Positions 1 to 11,700 of a stretch of DNA of 64,000 bases are shown here, piece after piece. The stretch lies in assembly GCA_002812745.2 (NCBI GenBank), contig NCSJ02000029.1:62001-126000 (forward strand), read 5' to 3'. The notes under the pieces are model-generated. The model was given only the letters and a program-made list of their open reading frames with translations, did no database searches and had not been told where the DNA came from. Positions within the stretch are counted from its first letter, which is position 1. Every line of letters begins with the position of its first letter. The position numbers were made by a program, and so were the translations under genes. The stretch comes from Scytalidium lignicola. Its lineage: Eukaryota > Ascomycota > Leotiomycetes.

Positions 1-164
1 TCTATTATTCATATTCAATGTCAAATTCATTTACAACTTGCAATACGAAATACCACACAGCTGCTCCGCCCCCGTTCCCTTGGCTCCCACAAAGCTACCA
101 TATTGCAGCATTAATATCCAGCCCTTTTAATCTGAAACTTCAGACTCACTGCCTCATCTCAAAG

Positions 165-1855
165 TTAGTGAGTTGGTTGTGTCGGGACAAATTCATCGAA
201 TGCCTTCCTCAAGAGCTTTTCATTTCGCGGAATAAATTTCGCCTTGAATCTATGGGGCTGGGCAACCAATTTCGTTGGGTCGGCGGTCCCACGCACTGGA
301 TCAATATCCAGCTTACCCTCGAAGTCGATTTCAAAACAACTTATAATACGTAGCATAATGAGGTAGAGCTCACGGTTGGAAAGTAGGAAGCCCGCACACA
401 TTCGGTAGCCAACACCATACGTAAATAGCGGTGCATCTGGTTGCTCGAGCCAGCGTTCAGGACGGAAGACTTCCGGATCTTCCCATACATTTTCGTCTGT
501 AAGAGGTCAGTTTAATAAGCAGTTACATAGAGGTGCTAAAGGAATGCTTACCCATGTTGCAGGCATGAGCATTGAGGAAGAAAGTTGTGCCTTTGGGGAA
601 CGTAATGCCGTTATACGTTACATCCTTGGTCGAGGTGCGTGGGAGGTTTAGACGGAGAACAGTATACATTCTCAGACCCTCACGAACTAGCGCAACAAGA
701 TAAGGGATCTTTTGGTCATCATTAGCATCGCAGAGGGGGCTTTCGGATGTATAAACTTCCAGAATGGCCTGGTACGCTTTTCTCTGGATATCCGGACGTT
801 TTGCCAATACGGCAATGAGCCACGCGACCGCAGTGGTGACAGTATCGAGACCACCAGAAATCATTGTGAGATTGATAGACGTAATTTCTTCCTGGTTCAG
901 ATGGATATCTGGATCGTTGATGATCGTAGCTTGGATACAACTTTTCTGGGAACCCTTCTCCATTCTCTCAGCTAGACCCCCATTGAGTTCACCAAGGTAA
1001 CCATCTTGTCGCCGACGGGTCTCCTTCGCCCTCGCAAACGATTTGTTGAAAGGATTCAGGCGCAGTAGAGGGATATAATCTTGCATGTTTCCGGTGACAC
1101 TTCGAAACCGGCTAACGTCATCCTCGACTTGGATCACTTCGTCGAAGAGCTCGTTGTTTCGGGAGTCCATCCGGATGCCCCAGTTTACCGTCAGCGCGAG
1201 ACTCAAACTGAGGCGCTGAGCAATGGGATACGAATCGAATGCTACGGTTCCGGATCGTCCCTCATTGAGCAACTCTTCACAGAACACTTTGGTCTCAAGG
1301 TCGAAGTGGGACACATATTTCTGTGCGGAGGGGCGGTTGAGGGCTGTTGCTGTGACCTTTCTTCTCTTTTTCAAACTCTCGCTATAAGGCGTTGTTCCCA
1401 CGGTTGTTGCAACTCCAGTGAGAACCTTGGTTACAATTAGTATTTTAACCAGCAGCTGTATTATAATGCAAAACATAACATACTTTATGGAAAGTATAGA
1501 ACTCTGGTCGTGAGCTCAACGCAGAGGAATGTTGCCCGAAAAGGCCCTTGGCTGCCTCCGCAGAGTTTACTACAATGATTGGAACATTGCCCAACGAGAC
1601 TTGATAAATGCCGCCATAAGTCTTGGACCATAGGCGGTACTGCTCGGCAGCATTTCGTCGAATGGCCCACAAGTTGCCGATTAATGGCAGTCCTCTTGGC
1701 CCTTTAATACCCGGAATTCTCGCCGCGTAGCGAATATATTCATTGACTATGACATAGAGAATAGGAATGAGTACTGAAACTATCAACACGGACTGGACTG
1801 CCTGTCCCAAACTTTTCTCCCAAAGGACTTCGAGAATGCTCGTACTTGCCATCAT
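165..1855 (-). CDS. Cytochrome P450, CYP504-like (phenylacetate hydroxylase type)
   Basis: Membrane-anchored haem monooxygenase of about 525 aa, close to the usual length for CYP504 proteins. Three exons keep frame: 1484-1855, 552-1425 and 165-496, with GT-AG introns at 1426-1483 and 497-551. Visible features in order: an N-terminal hydrophobic anchor (residues about 20-40), the proline-rich hinge PGIKGPRGLPLIGN, the I-helix motif GGLDTVTT, the K-helix EGLR, PERW, and the haem-ligand motif FTYGVGYRMCAG with its Cys, followed by the L-helix NRELY. The end CAGFLLSNRELY resembles fungal phenylacetate 2-hydroxylases and 3-hydroxyphenylacetate 6-hydroxylases (CYP504). Substrate is therefore inferred as an aromatic acid, not shown. 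It is head to head with a Zn2Cys6 regulator across 522 bp, which suggests co-regulation. Two adjacent ATGs occur at the start. All catalytic motifs are present. Confidence 0.88.
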
Positions 1856-2377
1856 GACGGGGTAAGTATCAACAAACTGTTAAACATACAGAGATGTGAC
1901 AACTGGAAAGAGAACGTGAAAGGTGGTAATATATGTATACACTTGGGCGAGAATAGAGACGGTGGATCTCGATGCAACCATTATCAGAAGCTCAGAACTA
2001 GCCGTAGCAACTCCATCCACTTTTCCCACCATTGGGAAGGTTTCTTAGACCTTCTTCTGCGAACTTTCTATCAAATTGTGGTGGTGATGGTTTTCCCCAA
2101 ATCCCACCTTTTGATTTCCGCCGGATAACGATGGGCTGGCGGAAATATATCTGAGTGGTGAGGGAATTATCCGCCCCGGGGTATTCCCCGCGTTTTCCCC
2201 ATNGGGTCCGGAAAACTGATAAAGTTGATTATGTTGTCCCCGTCCTCAACGTCAACCCAACATCGCCCCATCTCCGGAATGAAATCCGTAACTTTTACTG
2301 CGTTCGGAGCCTCGTAGCCCTTGCAAATCTTCATTCCAGCGATGGGGCTCTGAAGAGATTGTCAATAATCTCCTATT
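1856..2377. promoter_or_regulatory. Shared divergent promoter between P450 and Zn2Cys6 regulator
   Basis: This 522-bp gap separates two genes transcribed away from each other. It holds two copies of the palindrome TCCGGA (2207-2212 and 2273-2278), 66 bp apart, and a CCGCCGG at about 2116-2125. CGG triplets in inverted order are the usual half-sites of Zn2Cys6 proteins, so these are candidate sites for the neighbouring regulator. That link is inference. An unresolved base (N) lies at 2203. Confidence 0.45.
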
Positions 2378-4812
2378 ATGGAGGATCGAAGAATGCAAAG
2401 CAACCTGGTTCTGCAAGCTGATCCACCTAGAGCCATGGGAACAGAATCATCGAACCACGACCAACTTCTTTTGTCGCATAGGTATAGCTCCGAAATACCC
2501 AATAATATAGGCTATGGAGAGAATGCCCCTTCAGCTCCAGCAGACGCTCGGAAAAGGCGAACTAGCTCTATTAATGGTGGGATCGCATCAGAGGCGCAAC
2601 GGAAAAAGCAGAGGAGCAAAGTCAGCAGAGCATGCGATGCCTGCAAAACGTAAGTGTGCTTGGTGTAAATGTAGAGAAAAACCTTTTCCACCTCCAGGCA
2701 AGCTGATATGGATCCAGGAAAAAGACGCGTTGCTCCGGAGACCAGCCATGCGTCCGCTGCCAGCAGATCGGACTTCCATGCAGATACCTTGCTCTCTACA
2801 CAAGAGGCCGTCCGCCGGAAGTCTGCTCGCCCCTTAACCCATCGCAGACGGAGAGTCAGTTGACACCATCATGGATACCCAGCAGCAGCATCTCAGTGGT
2901 GAATCAAGTGTCTCCCGGTCCGCCGCCAAGCTCACTGGATTATGACGAAGATGCTGTAGGTGCAGCTAATCCGTCCTCTCGAGGCTCTCCCGTACCAAGC
3001 GCAGATATTGGAGGACAGTACCATGGCCCCTCCTCTCCTATAACATTCCTGGAAAGAGCATGGAAACGATTCAAGCAAAATCATATTCCAACTGCCCCAG
3101 GTACCGCAGAAGACGATGCAGCGGCCGAGAGGTCGATTTGGGCACCCGACGACACACAGTTTTCACAGTTGTCGGATAGCATTTTTAACATCATCCCCAC
3201 AAAGCAACATGCAAGTCAACTCGTAGCAAAGTATTTTGATATTTCAACTCCTCTCTTTACATTTTTACATCGGAACAGGGTAAATGAATGGATCGAGACG
3301 CTCTATCAGCAGCCGAGGAATAGCAAAACTGCCCAAGAAATTCTGTCATGTAGCAAGATAACGGTCCTCCTCATGATGTTTGCAACCGCAACGTTTGACT
3401 TGTTAGAAGAGGCCTACCATGAATCTAACCTAGTAGATGGTGCTCAGAGGTCAGAGGCAAGATACATATCAGTCCCACTCGTCAACGAGACTAATATTCA
3501 ATAACAGTACCAGCATATTCCTAGCCGCTGCACAGCAACGACTTCAGCGTGAAACTGGAGCACCAAATCTAGAATCCGTCCAAGCCCGTCTTATTGAATG
3601 TTTGTACCTGCTATCAACTTCACGAGCCAACGAGGCCTATGTGAAGTTTGGAACAGCCGTATCTATGATCATAACCCTGGGCTTGCATCGTCGGAAGCGC
3701 CACAGTAGGTATACAGTCGAAAATGGACTTATAGATCAGGAGTGCCAAAAGCGTACATTTTGGGCCGCGTACACCATCGATAGATACCTCAGCGTTATGG
3801 GGGGCCGTCCACGGATCTTGCAGGATTTTGACATAGATCAAGGATTGCCGGAAAGAGTTGATGATGAAGATCTGACGGCGGCAGGGATAATCCATCGCCC
3901 TGAGCCATTTGACACTCTGATGGATGCCCCAATCATGCATTCCAAGTAACTTATATCTCTTACGCCGTAACCCTTTTACATAACTAATATAACATCAGGC
4001 TCGCACGTATAATTGGCCAAACTTCAGGAGAGATTTATCCCCTCCAACGCCTGTCGCAGGAAGAAAGTTTGTCTAAAGCCCAACGCAGCGCCGACGACCT
4101 TGCAGCGTGGATGGCGCAACTCCCTCCTTTTCTCCGCCTCATCCCACCATCGAGTCTCATCCCCGTATTTCAACGTCAGTCAATTGTCCTCCGCCTTGCC
4201 CATGCTCATGCAGTTATTCACGCCAACAGGCCTTTCCTGCTATCCAACTTTGCTAAGCACCGAAGCCGCATCGTGACCGGCCACGAGCGCTGCAAACAAT
4301 ATATTCATGATTGTGTCAATGCTGCACGTCAGGTTGTAAACATTCTCAATACCTTTGACGGTACGGGGATCCCGTTCTACTCTTCGTGGCTCACGCAATA
4401 TGTATCATTCTGTGCCGTTGCGGTCCTTTATATCTACAAAATCCAAGAGCAACAAATGCCTGTCTTCAGACCTCCGGGCACGACGTCTGCTACTATAGGA
4501 CCTATGTCAAATACAACAGACGCCAGCAACAGCGAGGATTACTTTACTCTTGCAGAGCACTGCCAGCGACTACTTGGTGCAGCCGCGAAGGAATCCTCGC
4601 CAGGAAAGCGGTATAATACTATTCTGGAAGAATTACGACAAGAAGTGCATCGTTATATGCGGACTTCGGATTCGGATCAAAATGCTTCGTCTATAATTAA
4701 TGATTACGAGGATATTCAGCAAGGTTTATTCAACCACGATGAAATTAGTTTTATCGCAGATATGGAGATGGATATTATTAATATATTTGGCGATTGGGTG
4801 GTTCCTGAGTAA
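2378..4812 (+). CDS. Zn(II)2Cys6 fungal-specific transcription factor
   Basis: Nuclear DNA-binding regulator of about 751 aa. Four exons keep frame: 2378-2649, 2718-3449, 3508-3945 and 3999-4812. The first intron splits the zinc cluster; joined, it reads [28 protein letters not shown], the canonical CX2CX6CX5CX2CX6C. Basic residues precede it (RKKQRSK). The middle contains the fungal_trans hallmark: AAQQRLQRETGAPNLESVQARL, followed by ECLYLLSTSRANEAYVKFG and a LGLHRR block with FWAAYTIDRYLS. This pattern fits XlnR-like middle-homology domains. The intron at 3450 has an unusual GTCAGA donor but a good CTAAT branch point, so that junction is the least certain. Placed divergently from the CYP504-like P450, it is a plausible pathway regulator. 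Confidence 0.9.
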
Positions 4813-5071
4813 ATAGAGTTGGGATTAAGTAAGAAGTGTTTATTTTTTACAATTAAATTTGTGTCATATATAATATGGTGCCACAGATGATGATGCAGTG
4901 TTATGCTGAGCGGAAAGAATACCTTTACTTCACAGGTACTTGAACTTGCTTTTAGGATATGATGGATTAAAGTTTGGCTCCAAATGCTGGGTGGATGCGA
5001 CTTCGCTAGAATCCATCCAGCACAGTTACAATGGTATTGCGTCCTGTCTTGCTGGCGGTCCTGAGATAGCC
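4813..5071. other. 3' flank with short hairpin; start of repeat block
   Basis: No gene is visible. An imperfect inverted repeat lies at about 4988-5021: GCTGGGTGGAT faces ATCCATCCAGC with one mismatch. It sits directly outside the LTR-like repeat that begins near 5025. Confidence 0.4.
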
Positions 5072-6296
5072 TAACGAACCGAGCGTCATAAGTCTGTGTA
5101 CACCCCTTATTAAATTGATAAATTGCTACTTAATTTGATGTCATCCATCCTTGACGTGCTACAACTTCCCATATCCAATGCTTTTGATCTATAATCAATC
5201 CATTAATCCATTCCTGATCAAGTGCATTCCATTCTTCTATGATTGCGTTGGCCATTTCGATTTCATTTGTAGGTTGGATTTTGCGACGGTGAAGCGACTG
5301 TTTTATAGCTCTCCAACATTTTTCAATTGGATTAAGATCAGGACTTGTAGAAGGGTGATTTAATAGTTGAATACCATGTTTCTCTCTGAATATTGCACAA
5401 GGATTTGTAATAGACTTATGACCATGAGCAGAGTTGCCATCTTCCATGAATATAGGTGTATATCCAAGTTCTGAGGTAACTACTCTAAAATCCTCTAGAA
5501 TAACTTCAATTGCTGGCTCCAGGATTTGATTCAAGTAATCTGTTTGTATAAATGCTCCATGTTTGCCATGGCCATGTATAATAATCAATTCTGATTTATA
5601 ATTATACCCAATTGCTCCCCAACAATTAACTGGTGTTGTATGTCCTCGATGAAATTGATGTTGAATACAAGTTGAACAAAATCGATCACCATGTTTGCGT
5701 GTAACTTTAGTTTTAGAAGAATGATCACCAATCAAAAAANGTGCATTCATCAGAAAAGAGAACTGAAAACCATTGTATCGTCCAAAACAAGTGTTGTAAT
5801 CCATATAACCATCGTTGAATAGCTTGTAACTTGGTTAAATATAGCTTTTGGCATGCTACACACCGATAATACCCCACTTCCTTCAAACGCCTTTCAATTG
5901 TTTGTGCAGAGCATTCAAGGTGTAATTCTGCCTTTAATTGAAAATAATCAAGACATCTATGCTCGTATGATAAACAAATATAATTGATAATATCCAAAAC
6001 AGCTTGTTGAGTGAGTAATCGTGGTTTTCCTATACGAGTAGGTCGTATCCTCTCAGGCGCACCATATTTCAAAATTCGATTAACCGTCGATCGACCAATC
6101 CTATACACTTTTGCAAGTTGTGAAGGACCCCAATTTGCAAGGAATCGAAGCTGTCGGATAGCTTCTTTATGCTTTGTAAGTATTTCATATCCTAATTCAT
6201 GCTCTGGCATTGGATTTGGAGGTGTTGTAGGTTCCATTTTGGTGGTGTAATTATTAAGGATGGGGTGTACACAGACTTATGACGCTCGGTTCGTAA
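5072..6296. mobile_element. Tc1/mariner-superfamily DNA transposon, nearly intact
   Basis: Perfect 32-bp terminal inverted repeats begin CGAACCGAGCGTCATAAGTC at 5075-5106 and 6262-6293. They are flanked on both sides by TAA (5072-5074 and 6294-6296), compatible with insertion at a TA target. Between them is one transposase gene on the minus strand. The element is about 1.2 kb, a normal length for the superfamily. Unlike the surrounding island, the coding sequence has no stop codons, so the copy appears young or has escaped RIP. Confidence 0.9.
5130..6237 (-). CDS. Tc1/mariner-type transposase (DDE)
   Basis: About 368 aa if one ambiguous base is ignored. The N-terminal part is a helix-turn-helix DNA-binding region (GPSQLAKVYRIGRSTVNRIL, residues about 37-56). 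The catalytic DDE core shows the first Asp in FSDEC, the second Asp in FMEDGNSAHG and the Glu in SPDLNPIEKCW. Counting residues between the second Asp and the Glu gives 38, a DD38E-like spacing; Tc1 itself has 34. An N at 5740 lies in a run of six T (coding strand) and splits the frame into 170- and 224-codon pieces. Omitting the N gives one uninterrupted frame through the first catalytic motif, so I treat it as a sequencing ambiguity and not a true frameshift. Start is the first Met of the frame, just inside the terminal repeat. Confidence 0.85.
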
Positions 6297-6605
6297 GGTA
6301 GATGTTCAGGGACAACGGAAACGTGTGACACAGGCAACTAGGTCAAGGGGTAGGATCTAGTGATGTATTTAGGTTGAACACGAGGAGTCTACTCTCATGT
6401 TCCTACAGTGTGCTTATATAGATAGTGAAATACTGCTGGACCCCTGGACCCCCAGGTCCCTAGGTCCCAAGCCAACGGACCTTGGACCCCCTGGGTCCCA
6501 GGTCCTTATCACGTGACTGTCTAATTGTTAGGTTCTCTTGTACAACGTATCTGTACCGAGCCTCAGGCCTACACCAATTAGCGTGTTGCGGTAAAACCTG
6601 TAACA

Positions 6606-7716
6606 ATATATAAGAGTTGTAAACATTATTACTAATGATAATTCCTGCTTAACATTAGTTATCTAAGTAGCATTAAAACTTAGAAACATTAGCTTAAGCC
6701 TTATATATGTATAATAAACTTCTTCTTGATTTTCTACTAAGAGAAAACATATACTTTAATTAGAAATCTTTTAAATAATTTCATTTTCAATGTTGTCTTG
6801 TAGATTCAAATTAGTTTAGTACTTCTGATAATCTAGAAATCCTATCCTCCTTTAAGCATAAATGTAACTTTGGCTTTTATCTGAAATTTAAGAGAAACAT
6901 AACACTTTAATCCTTGTTTTTATAATTAAGTTAAGATTCTCTAGTAATAATGGTTATTATATTTTGCAAGTAACAATATCCTAACAAAAGAAGACTTTAG
7001 TACATGTATGTGAATTGTAATAGATTAGCTGTCTCCTGATAAACAGAATATATTTTCTGATATCTTTAACAAGATTCCAAATTCATGTTGTATATTGATT
7101 AACAAACATTATTTGGAGAAAGTATAAGGTATATACAATTGTTGTCTTGTCAACTTTTGACAAGACAGACAAAATAGTAGCTATCCTAGGCTTACCCCTT
7201 AACAAGTTAGAGAACAAAGACCTGGTGGAGTTGCCCATTGTGTATGTGAGCAAGGGGCGAATTTCGAGGGATTTAATTGACAACAAGGGGAAGTGAAGCA
7301 GATTAGACTCTCTAAGTGTGAACGGTGAGTAAATTCAGTGATGGAGAGGTAAGGCAGGCGCATGTTGGTTGCCTTGTTCTGTTACAGTTCTTATATCTCT
7401 TAAAGCAGACCTGTTTCCAGGTTGCTCCGAAGAAGAGAATATTCTTTGGTGAAACCATTTCCTGATCCCTCCATTGCATCAGGATTAAGACGATCCTTAT
7501 GCATGTAGAACCATCCCAGGTTGAGTTCTCTGCTCGACATCCCATCAACACAACGGGCAATTCTGTAGCTCTTCCTAACGTATGGAAGGTTACAGAGATG
7601 GTCTGAAGTCATTACGCTTGAGCGGGAAAAGCACCGAGATTGGACATTGAGTTAGGAGAAAACTATTGATTTACATCGGAAGCGAGGGTGCAGGTGATAG
7701 CTCAGTGGCTTATCGG
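6606..7716. other. AT-rich intergenic DNA, no gene seen
   Basis: No open frame with recognisable coding content. The sequence is strongly A+T rich with many TA dinucleotides to about 7190 and becomes more mixed after 7190. Short open frames on the minus strand at 7083-7612 show no motif that I recognise. Confidence 0.5.
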
Positions 7717-7759
7717 GCAGGGGGTCAAAGTTCCTCACAGGAACTTTGACCCCCCCTGC
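7717..7759. repeat. Strong hairpin built on GGGGTCAAAGTTCCT
   Basis: A 19-nt left arm (7717-7735) pairs with 7739-7759 around a CAC loop; the only defect is two extra C in the right arm. Immediately upstream (about 7694-7706) is GATAGCTCAGTGG, which resembles the D-arm/A-box of a tRNA. This could be a tRNA-derived repeat end or a transposon terminus. No complete tRNA can be folded from it. Confidence 0.5.
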
Positions 7760-8139
7760 TTCCATTTGTCATCGTAACCAAATTACCCCGATTTCTTCTA
7801 CTTCCCCTTTGGCTTACAAAAACACTTCTTGCTCTTATTCAATCAAATCACCTGAATAGGTTCAGATATCAGCAGTGAGGTATGGCCTTTTTTTTTTAAT
7901 TGTTTGACATGTTACTGACAATTGACTGTAGGCATCTACAGTTCCGAATAATGTCGCCAAAAAACTTGGGGAATTGGGGGTTCTTTTCTGCAATGCTGGT
8001 GATGAAGTTCGTTATGCCACTCTAACTTTGAAGAAAATTTAACTAACATCGGATGATGAACTAGGAAGTCGGTCAGCTCCTTCAACATATCTGCAACAAT
8101 CCTGATCAACTATCTTCTCTACGAGCAGCCATCCTTGAG
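7760..8139. other. Mixed-composition stretch, no gene assigned
   Basis: Less AT-rich than the DNA further right. It includes a poly-T run near 7890, but no conserved frame is visible. It may be the 5' part of the decayed element whose tail lies at 8140-8245. Confidence 0.35.
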
Positions 8140-8245
8140 GAGGCACTTCTTCTTCTTATGAGTCGGAGGAGCTACGAGAAGCTGCAGAAGCTATAGAAGC
8201 TAAAAAAGCTAAAGCAGCTAAAAAAGCTAAAGAAGCTAACGACCC
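8140..8245 (+). pseudogene. Relic coding fragment with Glu-Ala-Lys heptad-like tail
   Basis: One frame reads SSYESEELREAAEAIEA and continues as alternating KKAKAAKKAKEA before the transposon insertion at 8246. The DNA shows iterated (a)agct(a) words. Such charged tails occur at the C-terminus of some fungal pogo/Fot-type transposases, but nothing else of the protein is recognisable, so the identity is a guess. The frame is interrupted at TA 8246 by a MITE-sized element. Confidence 0.3.
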
Positions 8246-8730
8246 TACCGAACAAAGTCTGTGTGATTCAGGCTACATAGCAATTAAAAACATCAATTCA
8301 AGGTATAACCAATAAATTTAGTTAGTAATTGACTACTTATAACACTTCATAAGTATTTAAACTAAATCTTACTTTAAATTTAATTGATTAATCTAATTAT
8401 ATGATATTTTATCTTATTTTTCCAAAATTATAATTTTCATCTTAACCATTGTAATTGGTTATTTTCGTTGTCTATGCTTAATTCTTCTTTTATTTCTCAA
8501 TTAGATTTATATCAAGGTTTATAAAAAAGTATAACATTAATATAATCTCATGTAATATATGTCAAATTGTATAATGATTCTTTATAAACTTATAACTATG
8601 AGCAAGATTATTATCTTCAATAAATAATAACTTAGTTATAAGGCATAAAAGGTAAGTTACAATTGCAAAAATTACAAAAATGGTGTAAGTCGCTAAGTAT
8701 TAGCCTGAATCACACAGACTTTGTTCGGTA
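8246..8730. mobile_element. Internally deleted, RIP-decayed Tc1/mariner element
   Basis: Perfect 30-bp inverted repeats at 8246-8275 and 8701-8730 begin TACCGAACAAAGTCTGTGTG, with the TA target duplication included. The 485-bp body aligns by eye with the transposase of the 5.1-6.2 kb element. Read on the minus strand, about 8585-8630 encodes FIEDNNLAHSYK where the intact copy has FMEDGNSAHGHK, and many differences are G-to-A or C-to-T. The rest is AT-rich and full of stops. It is a non-autonomous remnant of a related family with different termini. Confidence 0.75.
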
Positions 8731-11700
8731 AGCTTATAAAGAAGTTACAAAAGTTAAGTTATAGCTAGACAACTTTGTTTTGTAGTATGGTAAAAAGCTA
8801 GTAGATGAGGAGAAATCCAAAATTTTGTATGTTATCCAAGACTGAAATCAGCATAAAACAGATAGTACTTACCTCAAGAAAGATACTTTGACTTAGCATG
8901 AATATCCCTTTGCTTTCTGTGGAATAACATCTTAAGGGCAAGTTTCTAATAACTTTGAGCTTATCATATTATGTTTTGATGAATATGAGAAAATTGAGAA
9001 TTCAAAGATACTGAATCTAGTTTGGAGGAAGGTCTTATTGCTTGAGACATTCTAGGTTATCCAAAAGGAAGAATAACATCTCCGAAGAAGCAAGAAGGAG
9101 AACCGAAGAAAGAAAGCAAATCTGAATTTAGCAGCTGTATACACAGTATCATATTGGTCAAAGGGAATTAATGCGATCATAAAACATGTTTAGAGTCACA
9201 AACCCCTCTTGTTAGAAGAGCTGAAATGAAGAAGGACTAAACTGACATGTATAGCCTGTTATAGTGAAAAATGGAGTTATATCAGACTTAACAGCCTTAT
9301 ATTAAGTCTTGGGAACTTACAATTATAAGATTATTATTAGGTTTAGCTTTGTGAGAAGACAAGGACTGATAATTTCTTGTAATTTCGAGTAGTAAAAGTG
9401 GTCCAACCTTGAAATTAAGGTGATCAATGATTATGTCATGACTACTTTAGTCTATTCGTTGAGACAGACCTTGGAGGATGCTATGAAAGTAATCACCAAA
9501 GAATAGTCTTAACTTGTATATGTTTGTAACAAGTTAACACTACTGAAACCTGATTAAGCTTAGATGCAGGGTAAGTCCTGGATTATCCTAAAGGTTAGTT
9601 GTACTACTTAACACTAATGATAGATCAGGAGTCTTCTTATAAATCCTTGTAGTTAATAAGGTTTGAGATGAATAAGTTTGTTCTTAGTAAGTTTATATAT
9701 GAATTTATCATATTACAGAATATTGACTTTGATGTTTGAAGATGGAATACAATCATTACTTGATGCTCTTAAAGGAGAGGAGTCTATTAATCTTGAATAT
9801 ATAAGCATATCTAGAGTAGTTATAAGCATAGCTAAAGGTAATTTCATATATAATCTTAAATTAAATAGAACAAGCTTGTTAATGTAAGAATACTAATAGC
9901 AGAAAAGAATTAGGAGGTCATGGATCTTCTTGAAAAACAGTTGAGAGAACTACATATTTCAGTAATTTCCTAAGAATAATTAAGAAAAGGTATAATTGCC
10001 CCTCTTGTCTTTCAAATAACTGGTCTAATGTTGACATTGTTCTTAACGCTTGAATGTCNAAAACGCCTTGTTCGATTAGAATAAGGTAGATAAGCTTGTA
10101 AACCCTTTAGTGGATTTCTACGATTGCTTCGATCTTATAACCCCTTCTTTTTGGACTAACAACTTTTATGATTTCTTCAACTCATCTGTTACATCTTCTT
10201 ATTAATTAATTTAAGCTGAACTTATTATGTTTATAGAGTTAAGATTGTGATTCCTAGTTTTGTGTTGTCTTTTGAAGTTAGATCAAAAGTTTATACTATA
10301 TCTCCTAAAGTATATAGTACTTCCTCACTAGTCAACTTGTAATATTATAGAAGGTTACTAATACTAAGTAAACCTTTATCATAATCTAACTTGTTAAGAG
10401 TTAAGATAATAACTGCTTTTCTAGAGGTTATTTTACTAGTTAACTAGCTGGAAAGGCTGTTGAATTTGATGTAAACAACTACTGTTGATGTATTAAACAC
10501 TTTGACTTGTACAGGTTGAACGTTGAGAATTTAAGTTGTATACTGCTTATTAACATTCTTAAAAACTTGTTAACAACCTTGAATCTGTATACTTATATGA
10601 TAAATGATATTATATACCTTGACATATTTATTTGTAATTACCTTAGTCTTTATAATATGTATAACTGGCTAGAAAGGTCTTTTAAATGTGCTTGTTAACA
10701 GCTTTGGCTTGTTCTACTATACTTAAGTCATTAATTTGTTTTAAGCTGTATTAGCCCTTGTCTTATCAACACCTGAAGTTGTTAAGCAAGTCATTTTCAA
10801 CAGAAAATCTGTGTAAAGTTTTGAGTAAGACGTTTTTTATTTGAAGGAAGGGCAAATATAACATTTAAAGTAAGGCAATCAAAGTTATCATCTTAGCTTA
10901 CTCGCTTAGTCAGTCTTTGTACAATCTAGCCTCCTTTTAAACAATAAGCAAAAGTTTTAAGGTATTCTAATGCTAAGACCTTTACAAGTTAAGTATAGAA
11001 AGTATCTTATGATTTACTACAAGTATTTATTCTATCTTCGTTATAAGTCATAAATTTAAGCAAAAAAAACCTGTAAACTATTAAATACTATAATTTGGAA
11101 GTCTTGAAGTGGTTTAAAAGACTATAATAGAAGTCAACCAATTTTATTTTCGTTTGCTAATTGTTTAAGCTGTATAAATTTGGTCAAAACAAGAGGAACA
11201 AGTAACAAGTAAAAGATAATAAGTTCTAAGGAGTAATAAAAGGTTTATCCTCTAGTAAAATCTTAAAAATTAAACAATTATAGTGTTTTTATTAATAATA
11301 TCTCCTTGTTAAATATTTATAATAACCTTTAAAGCAAAGTGAATATAAGGTAAGTCTTTGACAAAGAAAGCTTGTTTGACTTTTTGTTAGTTGTCTTAAT
11401 AACAGTAAGGTTAACAATAACATGACTATACAATGTTCTTGTACTTTTGACAAAGAGTAACTTATCCTTGTCATAATAAAATGGATATTATACAAAAAGT
11501 AACTTATTTAGACTTTTAAAAAGGACAAAGAACATAGTAAAGCAATATCTTAAGATATAGATATATCTAGTATAACAATCTTTTATAAGACAAGAATAAT
11601 AATTAGTGCTATATCTAAAAGCTTAAAGTATTAACTCAAGTCAACAATAAAGCTTAAGTAAGAATCTCCTCATAATAAGGATAATTTATTCTATCTATAC

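Larger units (their letters stand above)
5025..6605 (-). repeat. LTR-like repeat (copia-type?) interrupted by a Tc1/mariner element
   Basis: Read on the minus strand and skipping the inserted DNA element, about 355 bp remain. They begin TGTTACAGG (6605 downward) and end near CCATTGTAAC (about 5025). The repeat contains a TATA-like CTATATAA near 6413-6420 and GC-rich alternating GGACC/GGTCC words at 6440-6505. TG at the outer end and near-complementary ends (TGTTAC/GTAAC) suggest a long terminal repeat. I see no convincing target-site duplication, and the terminal CA is missing at the left end, so this may be a truncated or decayed copy. Confidence 0.4.

Noticed and set aside
712..1440. Plus-strand open frames inside the P450 gene
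   Set aside because: They are antisense shadows of well-supported P450 exons with all family motifs on the minus strand.
5740..5740. Transposase frameshift as a real inactivating mutation
   Set aside because: The break coincides with an ambiguous N in a homopolymer, and dropping the N gives an intact frame through the catalytic motif.
7694..7740. Candidate tRNA gene
   Set aside because: The A-box to B-box distance is too short and no acceptor or anticodon stem can be formed.
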